Positions 9,201-19,900 of a DNA stretch of 39,100 nt are shown here, one piece after another. Below the pieces are notes generated by a model. The model saw nothing but the letters and a program-made list of their open reading frames with translations, ran no database searches and was not told the origin of the DNA. The stretch covers positions 1 through 39,100 of IMG/VR virus record IMGVR_UViG_3300027996_001566; one strand, 5' to 3'. Made by a program: the position numbers and the translations under genes. Each line of letters starts with the position of its first letter. The first letter of the stretch is position 1. The DNA comes from a virus.

Positions 9201-10571
9201 TTTGTAATTACTGAAGAACCTTTGCCTTTAAATTCTTCAAAACAATTTGCAATATATAATAGCTTAACTGAAATTACTGGACTTACAGCTGTTGAATACG
9301 GAGACATCGCGAAAAATATAGATCCTGGAGCAACTGGGACTAGTAATGTTTATCAATACTTCTATGGATCACCGAGCGACATTGGTGCAACTGGTGGAAC
9401 TTCCGGATTTCCTAATACATCTACCGGAGCAACTGGACCTGGTTGGATAGAACAGGATTATATAATAGATCATATTCTATTACCAAATCCAAATTCTTTT
9501 ACTGGAGCTACCGCATATAAAGAAATTGTGAGATTAATTAATGAAGGCTTGCAAGATACTCCAAATGACTATCCTATATTTAATGACCTTTTAGTTTATT
9601 ACAACGAAGAATATATCGGTGCAACAAACATGTTGGATCCATTTATTCAGTTTGTATCTAAAGATCCTAGTACAAATAAGAAATATCATCTAAGATATCA
9701 AGGACCTATAAATGCTAGTTATTATCCACAGTTGCCTATTTATACTGAAGGTGCTTCGGCTGATTATGCTGATACTTATCAAACAGTCAATTTTGGAGAT
9801 ATGGGAGATATTCCATATCATTTTGAAATATTTGCAACTGGTGCTAGCGGCGGAACTCTTTATTTACCAGGATCTACAACATCTATTGATCTTTATGGAA
9901 ATATTACAACGGGATCTACTCATTGGCCTTATCAAATCGGATCAACATCTTTACCTGACCTTTGGCAACAATTAACATATATGAGTCAAGGTCAAGCACC
10001 AACCGGTCCAAGTGCTGGAGCAAGTGCAACCGGTATTAATGGTCCTATATTAGATTTTGAATGGAATATTGTTTATGGAGCTTCTGGATATACTGGATCT
10101 ACTACATCGTTCCCACCTCCAGCGAGCTTAGTCCCTATAAAAATTCAAGGTTCTAAATCTTATTTTAGTAGCAATGATTATGACTGTGTAAAATTTGGAC
10201 CAATTGGTATTACTGGAGCAACGGATTCTGTACTAGGAGGAACTTCTGGATTTGCTGGAACTATGTGCGGAAGGTCAATAACACCTAATTCTAATTGGGA
10301 TACGTTACGAATACATAAATATACAAAAGAGTTCCCATTACTCACTCAAATTCAATTTAATTATAGTTTATCGACTATGTCTGGTAAGACATCGCCACAA
10401 TGGACGTTGATTAAAGAAAATGACAAAAATTGGGAGAATATATACTATAATAATCCTTACTTCAGTTATATGTTCACTCAGAAAGGTAGTTATACTTTAG
10501 AGTTGCAAATAACTGATAACCAAGGAAATATCAAAACGAAAACGAAAAAAGAATTTGTAAAAATTATTTAA
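6231..10571 (+). CDS. Very large baseplate wedge protein, gp7-like candidate
   Basis: The 1446-aa protein follows the gp6-like gene in the position where T4 has gene 7 (1032 aa), the wedge core scaffold. Around residues 255-300 it has a gp7/wedge-like helical block (KLNTKRKELLLEFDNIF, then ILKWFGYDQITLKEYWLN). The rest is beta-rich, with many aromatic strands and PKD/Ig-like texture near the C-terminus (YTLELQITDNQGNIK). Numerous Gly/Pro/Thr/Ala loops, such as GPTGG, GAPGPTA, TGSTGPG and GATGPG, interrupt the body. These look like short in-frame expansions and may account for the extra length. The homology to gp7 rests on order, size and one segment; another large baseplate protein is possible. 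Confidence 0.5.
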   Translation: MSLRQNYSWLRFFNRDGEDLNFSYDAENDKWNGTIYIPRVSADLIGYEPVYILEEVWDGVNNQSLGLRKPRKANLTALCPGATSTNIIANWKDETPGSTTDNVTQLFMWDITGYPGPEPTITKYDELDIELGDFTGDLVGPSGGGATGQLVYSGTSVQPFLNEAISLRVGLQSDVEDSYNRTLQLIDPNYLIEDPYNTFVCTGSTHVFCEIRYYGETEGEDERLETMVENLGAVIQNSDNKIFDDTDINEPLPDYIKLNTKRKELLLEFDNIFPFTGAYKALINILKWFGYDQITLKEYWLNIAELNGENAEGVKRHRYKQTPIEDLFSTNPKTSNTSTGIIPSKLYKKTSKFGLFYDITRDSGLYDDDGLPIVEEAFLFSNEEVLIKLYALKQKLKKYFLPLNAQIVDIVGEAVFYSLYDINIWSDLLRVDDVELNINPCVKITPEDGCSLVKDLTAESFLGVKVPPDLNIAGISNFVSYAIGVTQSNTLVPPGPGDGSGLGDTYTITDSVSGLSIDYTTPSFGLTSGQIRDGIIDEWNSQIIEPWSQFTLTKELGQDATTGPTFTSGYSWFYAIQNDIIGPTGGVGFIPGITGAPGPTAILYNTIGTTSISYDYGSSAISYYASAFMGYFDGYDRNAADLNDYPCAPIAAPFLLENCSFELDWNEASSINWNILDYKSPGGTIGINYSYFDYSYTDASYPLGSTNPYTGLTGITYSGPSGGTTFAGATPGIALHPPGPTYVTGFTGSTGPGINPVTYDWVNVGYRNFFEMEWTITYDQDPTWKIESGLLSLEDGKNFPILLPYVGTYSIDLKLYDHFGSVSRYYETSKLCVDTKQIDFIGHYKSRECNYTWDDKTILRQSEMYPAPSKDTYPDWNVYNSIWDLPLQENEEFRMQDLTYNDLDRIEFYQTQNDPQFHGFCDEVSTLPLVPGVTGSSGLNDLDSYKWNLIENNAIWDDVWHLWWEGIGPKITQIRVDSPTIDDSTTSFGAFVITEEPLPLNSSKQFAIYNSLTEITGLTAVEYGDIAKNIDPGATGTSNVYQYFYGSPSDIGATGGTSGFPNTSTGATGPGWIEQDYIIDHILLPNPNSFTGATAYKEIVRLINEGLQDTPNDYPIFNDLLVYYNEEYIGATNMLDPFIQFVSKDPSTNKKYHLRYQGPINASYYPQLPIYTEGASADYADTYQTVNFGDMGDIPYHFEIFATGASGGTLYLPGSTTSIDLYGNITTGSTHWPYQIGSTSLPDLWQQLTYMSQGQAPTGPSAGASATGINGPILDFEWNIVYGASGYTGSTTSFPPPASLVPIKIQGSKSYFSSNDYDCVKFGPIGITGATDSVLGGTSGFAGTMCGRSITPNSNWDTLRIHKYTKEFPLLTQIQFNYSLSTMSGKTSPQWTLIKENDKNWENIYYNNPYFSYMFTQKGSYTLELQITDNQGNIKTKTKKEFVKII

Positions 10572-10575
10572 AAAC

Positions 10576-11154
10576 ATGGCAGTAACAACAACAACGATCG
10601 CAGGAACTGATTCACTTAGTGGTTCTAGAATTACGATCAACGACAACTTCAAAACTTTAGAAGATGCGTTAAATTCAGTATTAAGTGCATTTGATATAGT
10701 CAGTGGACGCTTTGATAATTCATTATATGGTAGCGCTAATGACATTTTAACAAATGGAGTGGTAATCAATGGAACTGGTTTAACTAATGCTTTAACTCTC
10801 AATAGCGGAAACCTACAACTTTTATCTGGTAATATAACTTTACCGGTCGGTAATTCAATATTCATTGGACCTTTATTAGAATTAAATAATTTTGATGTTC
10901 CGGAAACTTCAGGCCCTGGATTTTATCCAACATGGGATTTAAGAGATCCTGGTGCAACTTCAGATACAGTTGGTGGTCTTATTTTACCTAATCTAACTGG
11001 AGCTGGATTCACAGCAATCGGACCAACTACTGGTATACCTGATGGAATGTTAGTATTTACTGATGAGGATGCTGCATCATTAACCCCATTAAGGTTATGG
11101 TGGGCTAACGGACCTGCTGGAGCAACATGGTATAAAGTAGCCGTAACAGTATAA
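10576..11154 (+). CDS. Short baseplate/fibre protein with NxNF-type N-terminus
   Basis: The 192-aa protein begins with a module (SRITINDNFKTLEDALN, about residues 16-32) like the N-terminal 'KINxNFxxL' segment of T4 gp9 and gp10, which attaches these proteins to the baseplate. A beta-rich repetitive middle (GTGLTNALTLNSGNLQLLS) suggests a trimeric fibre. A C-terminal domain ends LRLWWANGPAGATWYKVAV, a common closing strand of phage fibre proteins that report 'text/plain' style caps. It lies four bases after the giant wedge gene. A short tail fibre or fibre adaptor is the best reading; the exact homologue is unknown. Confidence 0.55.
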   Translation: MAVTTTTIAGTDSLSGSRITINDNFKTLEDALNSVLSAFDIVSGRFDNSLYGSANDILTNGVVINGTGLTNALTLNSGNLQLLSGNITLPVGNSIFIGPLLELNNFDVPETSGPGFYPTWDLRDPGATSDTVGGLILPNLTGAGFTAIGPTTGIPDGMLVFTDEDAASLTPLRLWWANGPAGATWYKVAVTV

Positions 11155-11173
11155 ATTAAAAACAAAAAATTAA

Positions 11174-13228
11174 ATGGCGACTCCATTTCTTAAACCGCTA
11201 AGAGTACAAGGAGGTACATTTTTTACCTTCGCCTCTTCTGCAAAAGATATATCAAAGACTTTTACTGATGACAACGCTAGATTTGTCTTTAGTAAATATG
11301 CTCTTTTAAAGCTTCCTAAAACTAGAACCCCGCAAAATGGTGATAATAGTGTTGTATGGGAAGCATTAGATGCATTAGGTGGAGGATCTTCTGCTGGTAG
11401 TGCAATTGCAATGGGATTTCAACCGCCAATAGATAATAATAGATATTTCTCACAAGCATTTCAATCGTATGCTTTAAATTTTGAACAACTTGTTTTAAAT
11501 AGCAATAATAATTTTGGTGATATTTATGATGAAACCGTTTTATCTACAACATCTGAAAGAATATTTTGGCATTTTTTAAAGAATATTAACGCGATTAGAT
11601 GGCAGGATGCTAATACAACAAATGAATCAGTTGTTACTAATCGGTATCGAGAAGAACCAGTTATGCCTGGTCCAACCGCGAATTATGAATCGGTAGTTAA
11701 GTATTTAGGAGATATAGAAGTAATAAATAATATCAGTAAAGGTGGCCAATCTTATTCTGAAATTTATATCCATGTACCGACAAGCCATGGTAACACGCCG
11801 CTCGTATTATTTAAAACTGAAGAGGATGCTAATTATAAACCTAATGAAACTTGGAATAATGCTAGTGATTACATATTTGGTAGAGAAGCTGGATCTGGTT
11901 CTGGTGGTTTATCTAACGATGCTTTTTATGATGATTTAGGAACAAACGAATATATTCTTAGTTCAACATTTGGTGATACCACTATTGTTGGAACCACCGC
12001 TTGGTCAGGTAGTGGACCTGGAGTAGAGATTCCAGTAAATATTTCTTCATTGGATGGCGTTCAATTAGATTTCAACCCAGAAGATTATTATCCAATTGCA
12101 AACGATGCAGCATTAACAACGATTGATAATTTCAATGCATCTGCTATGGCAAGTGATTTTGAATTTAACATTTGTTTATTATATTATGATACTTATGACG
12201 TTTCAAATCCTGATAATTTTGCTAGAAATCTTTATGGTGTACTAGTAATTGATGATTATGAAAATGGAGTTATTGAATCAAATCTTAAAAACTTTAAGAA
12301 ATTTAAACCTAATGCAGTTACTAAACTTAATGGTAATTCATATGGACTGAAGCTTAATTTAAAGTTTGATACTGAGAATGATAATGTCGGAGTGGAAACC
12401 GTTATTCGAGAAGATCTAACATTTGGAATGGATCTATTTGCAGATGCATCTGTTAGATTACAAGAGTCTGCGGATATGTTTCAAGATCAAAAAATTGAAT
12501 TAATAAATATTGAAAATAGATTAACATCATTAGAACAATATTATTTTAGTCAAGATACAATAGATTTACTTACCGCTAGAGTTGATGCACTTCAAAGTGG
12601 ATTGAATAATGCTCAATTAAATTATGAAGATGATACTACATTATTAGATTTAATTAGACAGAATTCAACAAACATCAATGACATACTTATTGGTAAGGTA
12701 AATGTTCAATTAACATACAATACTGATGTTATTCAACCTGGACCGGGTATTGCAATTGATAATTCAGTACCTAATCAAATATCTATAATCAATAAAAACC
12801 AAGGATACTATTCATTTGTACCATGTCTTAATGATTCTGGTCATCTGGAATATGGTATTGCAAATGGTGACACTCCAGGATCTACCGCAGATGGTAATGA
12901 TTTAGTGCTTGGAGAATATACAAATTATTTTAGAAATATTGGTGCTACTGTATCAACTATAAATGATAATCTAAATATCAATATTAATGATACTAATTAC
13001 AAATGGAAGCAAGGACAAACTTTTAGAATTGTATTTGCTGACGATATTGACTTAGATACATATACTATAAACTTAAAAACAGATTCGCAAAATGTAAAAG
13101 GTTTTGGAAATTATGGAGTCTTAATCGGTTCTTTAACTATTGCAGATCTTGTTACAACGAAACCTATAATAGAAATAACTTGTGTAAATGAAGTAGCATA
13201 TACATTTTATGTAGATGTAATCAAATAA
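11174..13228 (+). CDS. Large baseplate/tail structural protein with central coiled coil
   Basis: Not assigned to a named family. The 684-aa product has an N-terminal beta/aromatic domain (about 1-250), including a helix with SERIFWHFLKNINAIRW and the IYIHVPTSH strand. Residues about 420-505 form a likely coiled coil (DQKIELINIENRLTSLE, then heptads through DLIRQNSTNINDIL). A compact beta-domain at the C-terminus ends AYTFYVDVIK. Coiled coil followed by a terminal beta-domain is typical of trimeric fibre or spike subunits. Gly-rich loops (MPGPTAN, GSGSGG) recur here. It sits between two other structural genes, with short spacers and A-rich leaders. Confidence 0.6.
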   Translation: MATPFLKPLRVQGGTFFTFASSAKDISKTFTDDNARFVFSKYALLKLPKTRTPQNGDNSVVWEALDALGGGSSAGSAIAMGFQPPIDNNRYFSQAFQSYALNFEQLVLNSNNNFGDIYDETVLSTTSERIFWHFLKNINAIRWQDANTTNESVVTNRYREEPVMPGPTANYESVVKYLGDIEVINNISKGGQSYSEIYIHVPTSHGNTPLVLFKTEEDANYKPNETWNNASDYIFGREAGSGSGGLSNDAFYDDLGTNEYILSSTFGDTTIVGTTAWSGSGPGVEIPVNISSLDGVQLDFNPEDYYPIANDAALTTIDNFNASAMASDFEFNICLLYYDTYDVSNPDNFARNLYGVLVIDDYENGVIESNLKNFKKFKPNAVTKLNGNSYGLKLNLKFDTENDNVGVETVIREDLTFGMDLFADASVRLQESADMFQDQKIELINIENRLTSLEQYYFSQDTIDLLTARVDALQSGLNNAQLNYEDDTTLLDLIRQNSTNINDILIGKVNVQLTYNTDVIQPGPGIAIDNSVPNQISIINKNQGYYSFVPCLNDSGHLEYGIANGDTPGSTADGNDLVLGEYTNYFRNIGATVSTINDNLNININDTNYKWKQGQTFRIVFADDIDLDTYTINLKTDSQNVKGFGNYGVLIGSLTIADLVTTKPIIEITCVNEVAYTFYVDVIK

Positions 13229-13240
13229 AATTAATAACAA

Positions 13241-16200
13241 ATGGCAGACACAAACATAGATTTTAGTACAAAGTATTCTTTATCTTCTTTACTTAATAAC
13301 CTTTTAAGGGTTAATCAAAACAGTTTAGAGATAATGAATAAATTGTCTGATATTACAACTACAGATTCTGATGTGGTTGAGATAGATGTTATTGATGAAA
13401 ATAATCAAATAAGCAAAGTTTTCGTTCCTAGTTATGGACAGATTAAAGCAGATATTAATAGATTAGATACAAACATCCAACAATTATCTGGAATTGGTGA
13501 GTCTAATGCAAATGTCCAATTACAAGATGGAACATTTAGAAAATTGATCCTTTCAAATCTTAAGCTAGAAGGTAAAACCATTGCAAATATGGCTTCTCCT
13601 ACAACATTTGATTCTAAAGCGAATTGGTTTTTTGAATCTTTTCTTAATCCACTTTTATACATTTCGTTTAATTTTACTAATCAGATTCCTGCCGATACTG
13701 AAAGATGTAAAGTGCAACGATTTATATTGAACCTCGATACAACAAGTAAATTAAATATTTGGAATAATCAACTCAATAAAGCATCTAATTTAGATTATGT
13801 TACATTCTTTCAATTACTATTGAATAATAATATAACATACTTTTTGGATGAAGATGTAGTTGACATGCCTCCAAGAGATATTAGATATTTTGGAAATTTC
13901 ACAGTTCAAAGAATATTTGATGATATTGTTGATAGTGAAGTTGATGGTGTATCATTTCAAAAGAGACGATTTAGATTTCAACTAGATACTATCAATTATA
14001 ATGATGCAGTTTCAGAGTATACTAAGACTCAACAATTAAAAATCGGAGATTCTGTTCTATTAGTCGGAAATGGTACGAGTAATAATACTAGATTCCGAGT
14101 TATCAATATCGATGAAGATTCTGGAAATATAATTGAAATAGAATTAATGGAAGGTTTTGATACCATAGCTATTGGATCAAGTCTTTCATATTATAGTCCA
14201 GATAGTGCACCGGTACAATTAGATATTAATATAGGATTCAATGAATATAATGCAGTTTTTGTTAAACCAATCAATCCAGTATCTAAGATACCGGCATTAG
14301 AATGGTCTCCTGGAGTTGCTTTTTATACAAATGATTTAACAATCTTAGATGAGACTGGTAATAATATAAGTTTAGAAGAATACTATAAAGAACAAGTTGT
14401 TGATTTTGGTACATTTTTATATGGAATGGCTAAAGATGGATTGCCTCCAATTACTCTAGCTGAAACACCATATGTTCCTGGAGCTACATCAACAGACTTT
14501 CAAGTTCTTCAAATTAATAATCATATAACGGATGTTGCAAGAATTGATAAGATAAAAAATCTTCAATCAGAGCAACTAAGTATCAAATCTGAATTAGATC
14601 AATTAAATAAATCTATTAAGCAGAAAAAGGCAGATATTAATACTAAGCGTTACACGTCACAGGCGGCGAGAGATACCGATCAGTCAGAATTAACTGAATT
14701 AATTAACAAAAGTTCATCGGCTTCTACGTTATTAAAATCCGCAGTTGATGAAATAATTGCATTAGCAGAATCTGATAATCTTGAAGGAATAACACCGAAA
14801 TATCGAGTAAAAGGATTTTGGCCAGTTCCAGATCCAAAACCTTCAGCGGCTACAGAACCTCAACAAGTAATACAATTTAAAGTTAGATACCGATACCTTA
14901 CTCAAGGTGGTGGATCAAATCAACCGGATCAAATAGAATTTACTGATAATAATGGTGTTGTTAGACGTGGTACATTTAGTACTTGGCAAGAATTTTTGAC
15001 TCCGGTTAGAAAACGAGCTAAAGATGAGGCTGGTAATTATTATTGGGTTGCTGATGATGTTGAAAATGCAGATGAGGTAAATGCAAATCAATTAGAAATT
15101 CCTATTAAACAAGGTGAAGGTGTTGAATTTCAAATTAAATCAATATCTGAAGCAGGATGGCCAACCAATCCAGCAGAATCAGATTGGACTAGTGGTATTT
15201 CTGTTAATTTCCCAGATGAATTAGTTTCGACTAATGAAATAACAACAATCGTCGAACAAGCTAAATTGGCATCAGAAGCTTTAGAAATTACAGCAGCATT
15301 GGCAGATACCGGAGTTACTAAACATATATCTGAACAATTTACACAAAACGAAACTTTTTATGCTCATCCATCTAAAACAATTGCAAGTGGTTTTTTAACA
15401 GACGAACAAAATGTAATTAATTTGTTTGAGAAGCTTACAAATTTCGAAACTCGTATTAGATTAATCGAAGAAGCTATAACCGGAGAAAAGGGACTTTTAC
15501 AAGTTGTTATTGTGGATAACCAACAAAATGAAACAACTGTTAAGAAAGATACAATTGTATCACTATTTGCTGGTAATTATAAAGATGAGGTTGAATCGCT
15601 AGATATTAGTAAAGGTGTTATTGTAAGTAAGACATATTCTCTTAGACTTACAAATGTAAATGCATCGACTTTAGAATTATATGCTAGAGAATATGGTAAT
15701 TATACTCAACGAGTTAATGCATCAAATACGGGTGGTACTGGATATGATGTAAATGAAACTGATTATAATACAACACGAAGATATGATTCAGTTCCTTTAG
15801 GACCATCAAATATAAGTGATGATAATATATTAAATTACGATCAATTCGCAAGCTTGCCATTACAAACCGGTCAAGTTAAAGGACAATTTATAAATGCTCG
15901 ATATCAAAATATCACAGGAACCACTGCATATTATGAAGGTTTAGATGGAGCAAATGGAGAGCCATTAGCTTTTTTACCTATAGATCCTCTAAACGGTTTT
16001 CCGGCGATTGGAACAAATTTAGCTAATTATACTCAACATGAATATAATCTTTCTGGACAATATCCAATTGCTCCATCAGCTGGAGTAAACCAATTTATAT
16101 GGGATGGCCAAGGAGGATCAACCGCTGATACTGTTCCATTAGCTAGTATAACTGGAACTGATCCTGGAATGACAAATGGTATATATGTCCATAATTTACA

Positions 16201-16906
16201 TCCGCTTATTCCTGCATGGGGTGCAGTAACTGGTATTGGACCGAATCAAATTGGAGCTGGTGGACCTACTGGAGTTAGAAACTCAGGATTTGCACCATTG
16301 CAATCAAATGAATTGACAAGCGGTAGTCTTAAACAGGCTGCATATTATTATTGGTCAGGTATTGGTGCTGTTAAAGAAGCTAAGATAAGTAAAATGTCAT
16401 TTGAAGAAACCGATCAATACTTATTAGGCCGGAATTCATGTGGTGCATATTTATTCTTATCTCCTACTAATAATACTGGAGCAATTAATGTTGATGGATC
16501 AAATCAATTATCGGTTAAGTCATTGCAATTCGGTTCAACGAATTCTATAAATATACCATTGGTGTTTCAATATCGTATGACGGACTTCTTTGGAGAAGGT
16601 ATTACTGGTCTTGGAAATATCGGTGGAGATTTAACTGGAATTACGCAACAAGTGCAATATACTAAAGGTCTTGGTATTGATATTTACTCAAATCAAAATG
16701 AAAGATTTTCATTCGATGTTCAAATAACTGCTCGATATCGATCGAAATCACTTCAAATGACGGATGTTCCATCAAGGAGCTTAGAAAATGTAGTTGATGA
16801 TTTAACTAGAACTGTTAGAATAATGAATCCGCAATTATCTGGTGTTTCGGCTGAAAGTGTTGCTAGAAATTCAGGTAATAGCAGTAGTCTTGAGGGTTCT
16901 ATTTGA
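13241..16906 (+). CDS. Very large tail/baseplate protein with FnIII-like domain
   Basis: This 1221-aa structural protein has no sure T4 counterpart. Its N-terminal segment (SLSSLLNNLLRVNQNSLEIM) is helical. A charged coiled coil follows at about 433-475 (LQSEQLSIKSELDQLNKS). Residues about 517-650 look like a fibronectin type III domain: QFKVRYRYL as a central strand and VEFQIKSISEAGWP followed by SDWTS, the usual FnIII F/G-strand signature. The C-terminal 500 residues are beta-rich with Gly-rich loops (GAGGPTGV) and end in a Ser/Asn-rich tail. FnIII domains are common on tail and baseplate surfaces, where they bind polysaccharide or neighbouring subunits. The function is inferred from context. 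Confidence 0.6.
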   Translation: MADTNIDFSTKYSLSSLLNNLLRVNQNSLEIMNKLSDITTTDSDVVEIDVIDENNQISKVFVPSYGQIKADINRLDTNIQQLSGIGESNANVQLQDGTFRKLILSNLKLEGKTIANMASPTTFDSKANWFFESFLNPLLYISFNFTNQIPADTERCKVQRFILNLDTTSKLNIWNNQLNKASNLDYVTFFQLLLNNNITYFLDEDVVDMPPRDIRYFGNFTVQRIFDDIVDSEVDGVSFQKRRFRFQLDTINYNDAVSEYTKTQQLKIGDSVLLVGNGTSNNTRFRVINIDEDSGNIIEIELMEGFDTIAIGSSLSYYSPDSAPVQLDINIGFNEYNAVFVKPINPVSKIPALEWSPGVAFYTNDLTILDETGNNISLEEYYKEQVVDFGTFLYGMAKDGLPPITLAETPYVPGATSTDFQVLQINNHITDVARIDKIKNLQSEQLSIKSELDQLNKSIKQKKADINTKRYTSQAARDTDQSELTELINKSSSASTLLKSAVDEIIALAESDNLEGITPKYRVKGFWPVPDPKPSAATEPQQVIQFKVRYRYLTQGGGSNQPDQIEFTDNNGVVRRGTFSTWQEFLTPVRKRAKDEAGNYYWVADDVENADEVNANQLEIPIKQGEGVEFQIKSISEAGWPTNPAESDWTSGISVNFPDELVSTNEITTIVEQAKLASEALEITAALADTGVTKHISEQFTQNETFYAHPSKTIASGFLTDEQNVINLFEKLTNFETRIRLIEEAITGEKGLLQVVIVDNQQNETTVKKDTIVSLFAGNYKDEVESLDISKGVIVSKTYSLRLTNVNASTLELYAREYGNYTQRVNASNTGGTGYDVNETDYNTTRRYDSVPLGPSNISDDNILNYDQFASLPLQTGQVKGQFINARYQNITGTTAYYEGLDGANGEPLAFLPIDPLNGFPAIGTNLANYTQHEYNLSGQYPIAPSAGVNQFIWDGQGGSTADTVPLASITGTDPGMTNGIYVHNLHPLIPAWGAVTGIGPNQIGAGGPTGVRNSGFAPLQSNELTSGSLKQAAYYYWSGIGAVKEAKISKMSFEETDQYLLGRNSCGAYLFLSPTNNTGAINVDGSNQLSVKSLQFGSTNSINIPLVFQYRMTDFFGEGITGLGNIGGDLTGITQQVQYTKGLGIDIYSNQNERFSFDVQITARYRSKSLQMTDVPSRSLENVVDDLTRTVRIMNPQLSGVSAESVARNSGNSSSLEGSI

Positions 16907-16923
16907 TAATCATTTTAGAAATG

Positions 16924-16937
16924 AGATAAATATAATA
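16924..16937 (+). promoter_or_regulatory. AGATAAATATAATA motif abutting a start codon
   Basis: The same 14-base string as at 3763-3776, but here its last base is the A of the ATG. If it were a late promoter, the transcript would begin inside the gene. It may instead act as an A/U-rich ribosome-recruiting leader, so the shared motif could have a translational role. Confidence 0.25.
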
Positions 16938-19900
16938 TGAACAAACCTATTCTTCAAAAAACCTCTTTTGGTATATTACGTACTAACCCTAAGTTAACTT
17001 CAAATGTTAAGTTAATTGCGGATAGTAAAGATACAATATATCTAGAAAGCTTTAGTGCAAATTCAGAATTATCTAAATCTAAATATAAAGGGTTTAAGGT
17101 TTCGTCTGCAAGTGATTATTACTTTGATTTATATAGATTTTATAATCAAGGAAGTTCAGTGGCTAAAGAAACTTCATTCGATCTTTTTGAACGAAGTAAT
17201 AGTTTATCCATTAGTGATAGATACGGAGTTCAATTTGATATGAATTATGCTTATGGTGCAGAGCCTAAAAACTCTAAACTATATCCTGAAGAATTTAGCT
17301 TACTAGCGCCATTGTGGATAGAGCCATCAAATATACCTGATTATTTTATTATATGTCGAATTGAGGATCCTGTTTCAATAAATACAAAAACTGCTACAAA
17401 CGAAGCGGATCTATCGATAATTGAATCGATAACAGATTCTAATAATTTTACCGATAACATTTTAAAGAATAGTACAATCATTACTAAATTTGATTTAACA
17501 AATGAATCTAATTTAGGCCGATATATTAGAAGACATGCAGGTAACTCGGCATTTCCAGAAAGTGCAATGAATGCAAAATGGGAAAAGGATAAGTATTTTC
17601 AATATAATGGAATTGCTTTAGATAGGCCTGGTTTTGTTTCTCGTACAAAAAATATGTATTATGAATCTTGGCCGAACGATTCTACCATTATAGAATATGA
17701 AAATTCTTTAACTAATGGGTTTTCTGATTTAAATGTGGTTCATCCGAATATCATTAATTTGGAATTCTTATTTAATGATGATACTGTTGATGATTATAGA
17801 TTTCAAAGATATTTTGGTTTATATGTTAATAAAGCTGAGTATAATAAATTCTTTTTAGATGGTGATGCATTATTTCAAGATAGATTTAATCAAACATCAC
17901 AATTACCTATGCCTATACAAAATGAGATAGGATATGATAATAATATTAAAGATCAAATACAAACTAACGAAAACGGTATTGTCTTATATGCTGAACAACC
18001 GCCGATAAGTAGTATTAATGGAACTAGTTTCTTCCCAAATGAATTAGTATATGATACCGCTAGTATAGGTTATGTTGAAGATGCATCTGGTGAATTTCAT
18101 AAAATTAAAAATTCTAGTCAATTTGATTCTGGTACTATACGACTAAATGATACATCAATTAATTGGAAAAACTTTACAGGATTTCAAGATCCAGAAAATT
18201 ATGTTAGAGCAGAATTTAATAATGATGTAAAAGGTAGACCGGCTTGTGTAATTGAGTTTACATCAAAGCCTATAAATGATGATGAATTTAGAGTCTTTTT
18301 TACAGATCCAACTGATCCAAGTCAATTAGAATTTATAGATTCATTTACGCTTATAGCATCTGATACAATACCTCTGACTACCAGTGACTCAAATTTATAT
18401 AGCTCTAACGGAACTATGTCTAATATCGCAGTAGCTTTTGCAAAATGCTTTAATGACCGAAATGCATATTATCCTGATTTGATCACAGTCTCTGCAATTG
18501 CAATTGGAACAAAGGTTGTTATATTCTCTCGAATTCCTAGCGAGACATGGAATAAAATTAAAGTTACTTCATTCTCACAAGCTACAATAGAATCTGATAT
18601 TGCCATAAATTTTATATCTGGACAGAGTACCGATTATACAACTTCTTTATATGAATCTAGCCCACAACCGTTTACTGCGGTTCTCGGATTTTTGGCTACT
18701 GGTCAATTCGTTGGTGGTAATAATAATACTTTAGCGAAGATTAAGGTTGCATCTAGCACCACCGAGTTGTTTTCTACTGATAACTATTTGACTACAGATA
18801 AAGGTTTTTCTAAAATATTAAATGTGATTCCATATCTAGATCAGCCAATTAAAAATGAATTAGGTGAGATCATAGGATTCACAGATTTTGATGATTATAA
18901 TACAGTCAATATAAGTAATAATGAACAAAATATTCTATTAACATCATCTCAACAAGCAATAATAACTCCATTACGATTTAATAATTGTGGACTATTATCT
19001 GTATACCCGATGAAAGATTTTGATTTTGACTTTTACAATGAACAATACAATAAGGATGCCGATTCCGATACTTCAAAATTACGTGCATTTTATTTAGGTC
19101 AGACTGGACCTTATGGCCAGACATCATCATTCCCATTACCATTAGATGCTGGTTTAACCGGCTCAACTGGTTGGATTGATACAATCATAGGCCCATCATC
19201 ATCATTTATAGAAAATGGAGGTTTTCAAAACCTAATGGGTATATCTAATTTATTGGAAGATACCGATTCGACAGTGTACAATGAATATGATAGATTAAAA
19301 GAAAATGATGTTAAACAATTAGTATTAGATTCTAGAGTGGTCCCGTTTATTAACAAATGGGTATTTGATGATGGTAGTACGGATGTCAGACAAAATCCTT
19401 ATAGATTGAATGTTGATGCTTCATTTAGATATTCTAATTTTGGTCCATCGTTTAGAGAATTTCAAAATAATCCTAAATTCTATACACATGAATGGTATTA
19501 TCTTCAAAAATATCCACCATATATGGACTTCGAGGAACGTAAAGATTCTTGGTCATATTTTAATAATGCAATTAATATTGGATCCACTTATGCAGCTGGA
19601 ACTACATCACCAGATTTTGGTTTAGCTACGGTTGATGGACCTACTGACCAAGATTTAGATTACTTCTCTGAATATTTTACGAGAGAAACCATCGATATTC
19701 CTGGTTCTATATTACCATATCCGGTTAGTCAAGAAACTAAATATTCCACATTTGCATATGGAACCGATGTAAGATTCGCAGAAACTTTATTTAGAGGTGC
19801 AAAAGTAATTGTTAAAGAACGTTTCGAAGATTCTGATATTAATTACAATATCAATCAAAAGAAGTTAAAGAATAGTACAAAATATAATGACTATAAATTT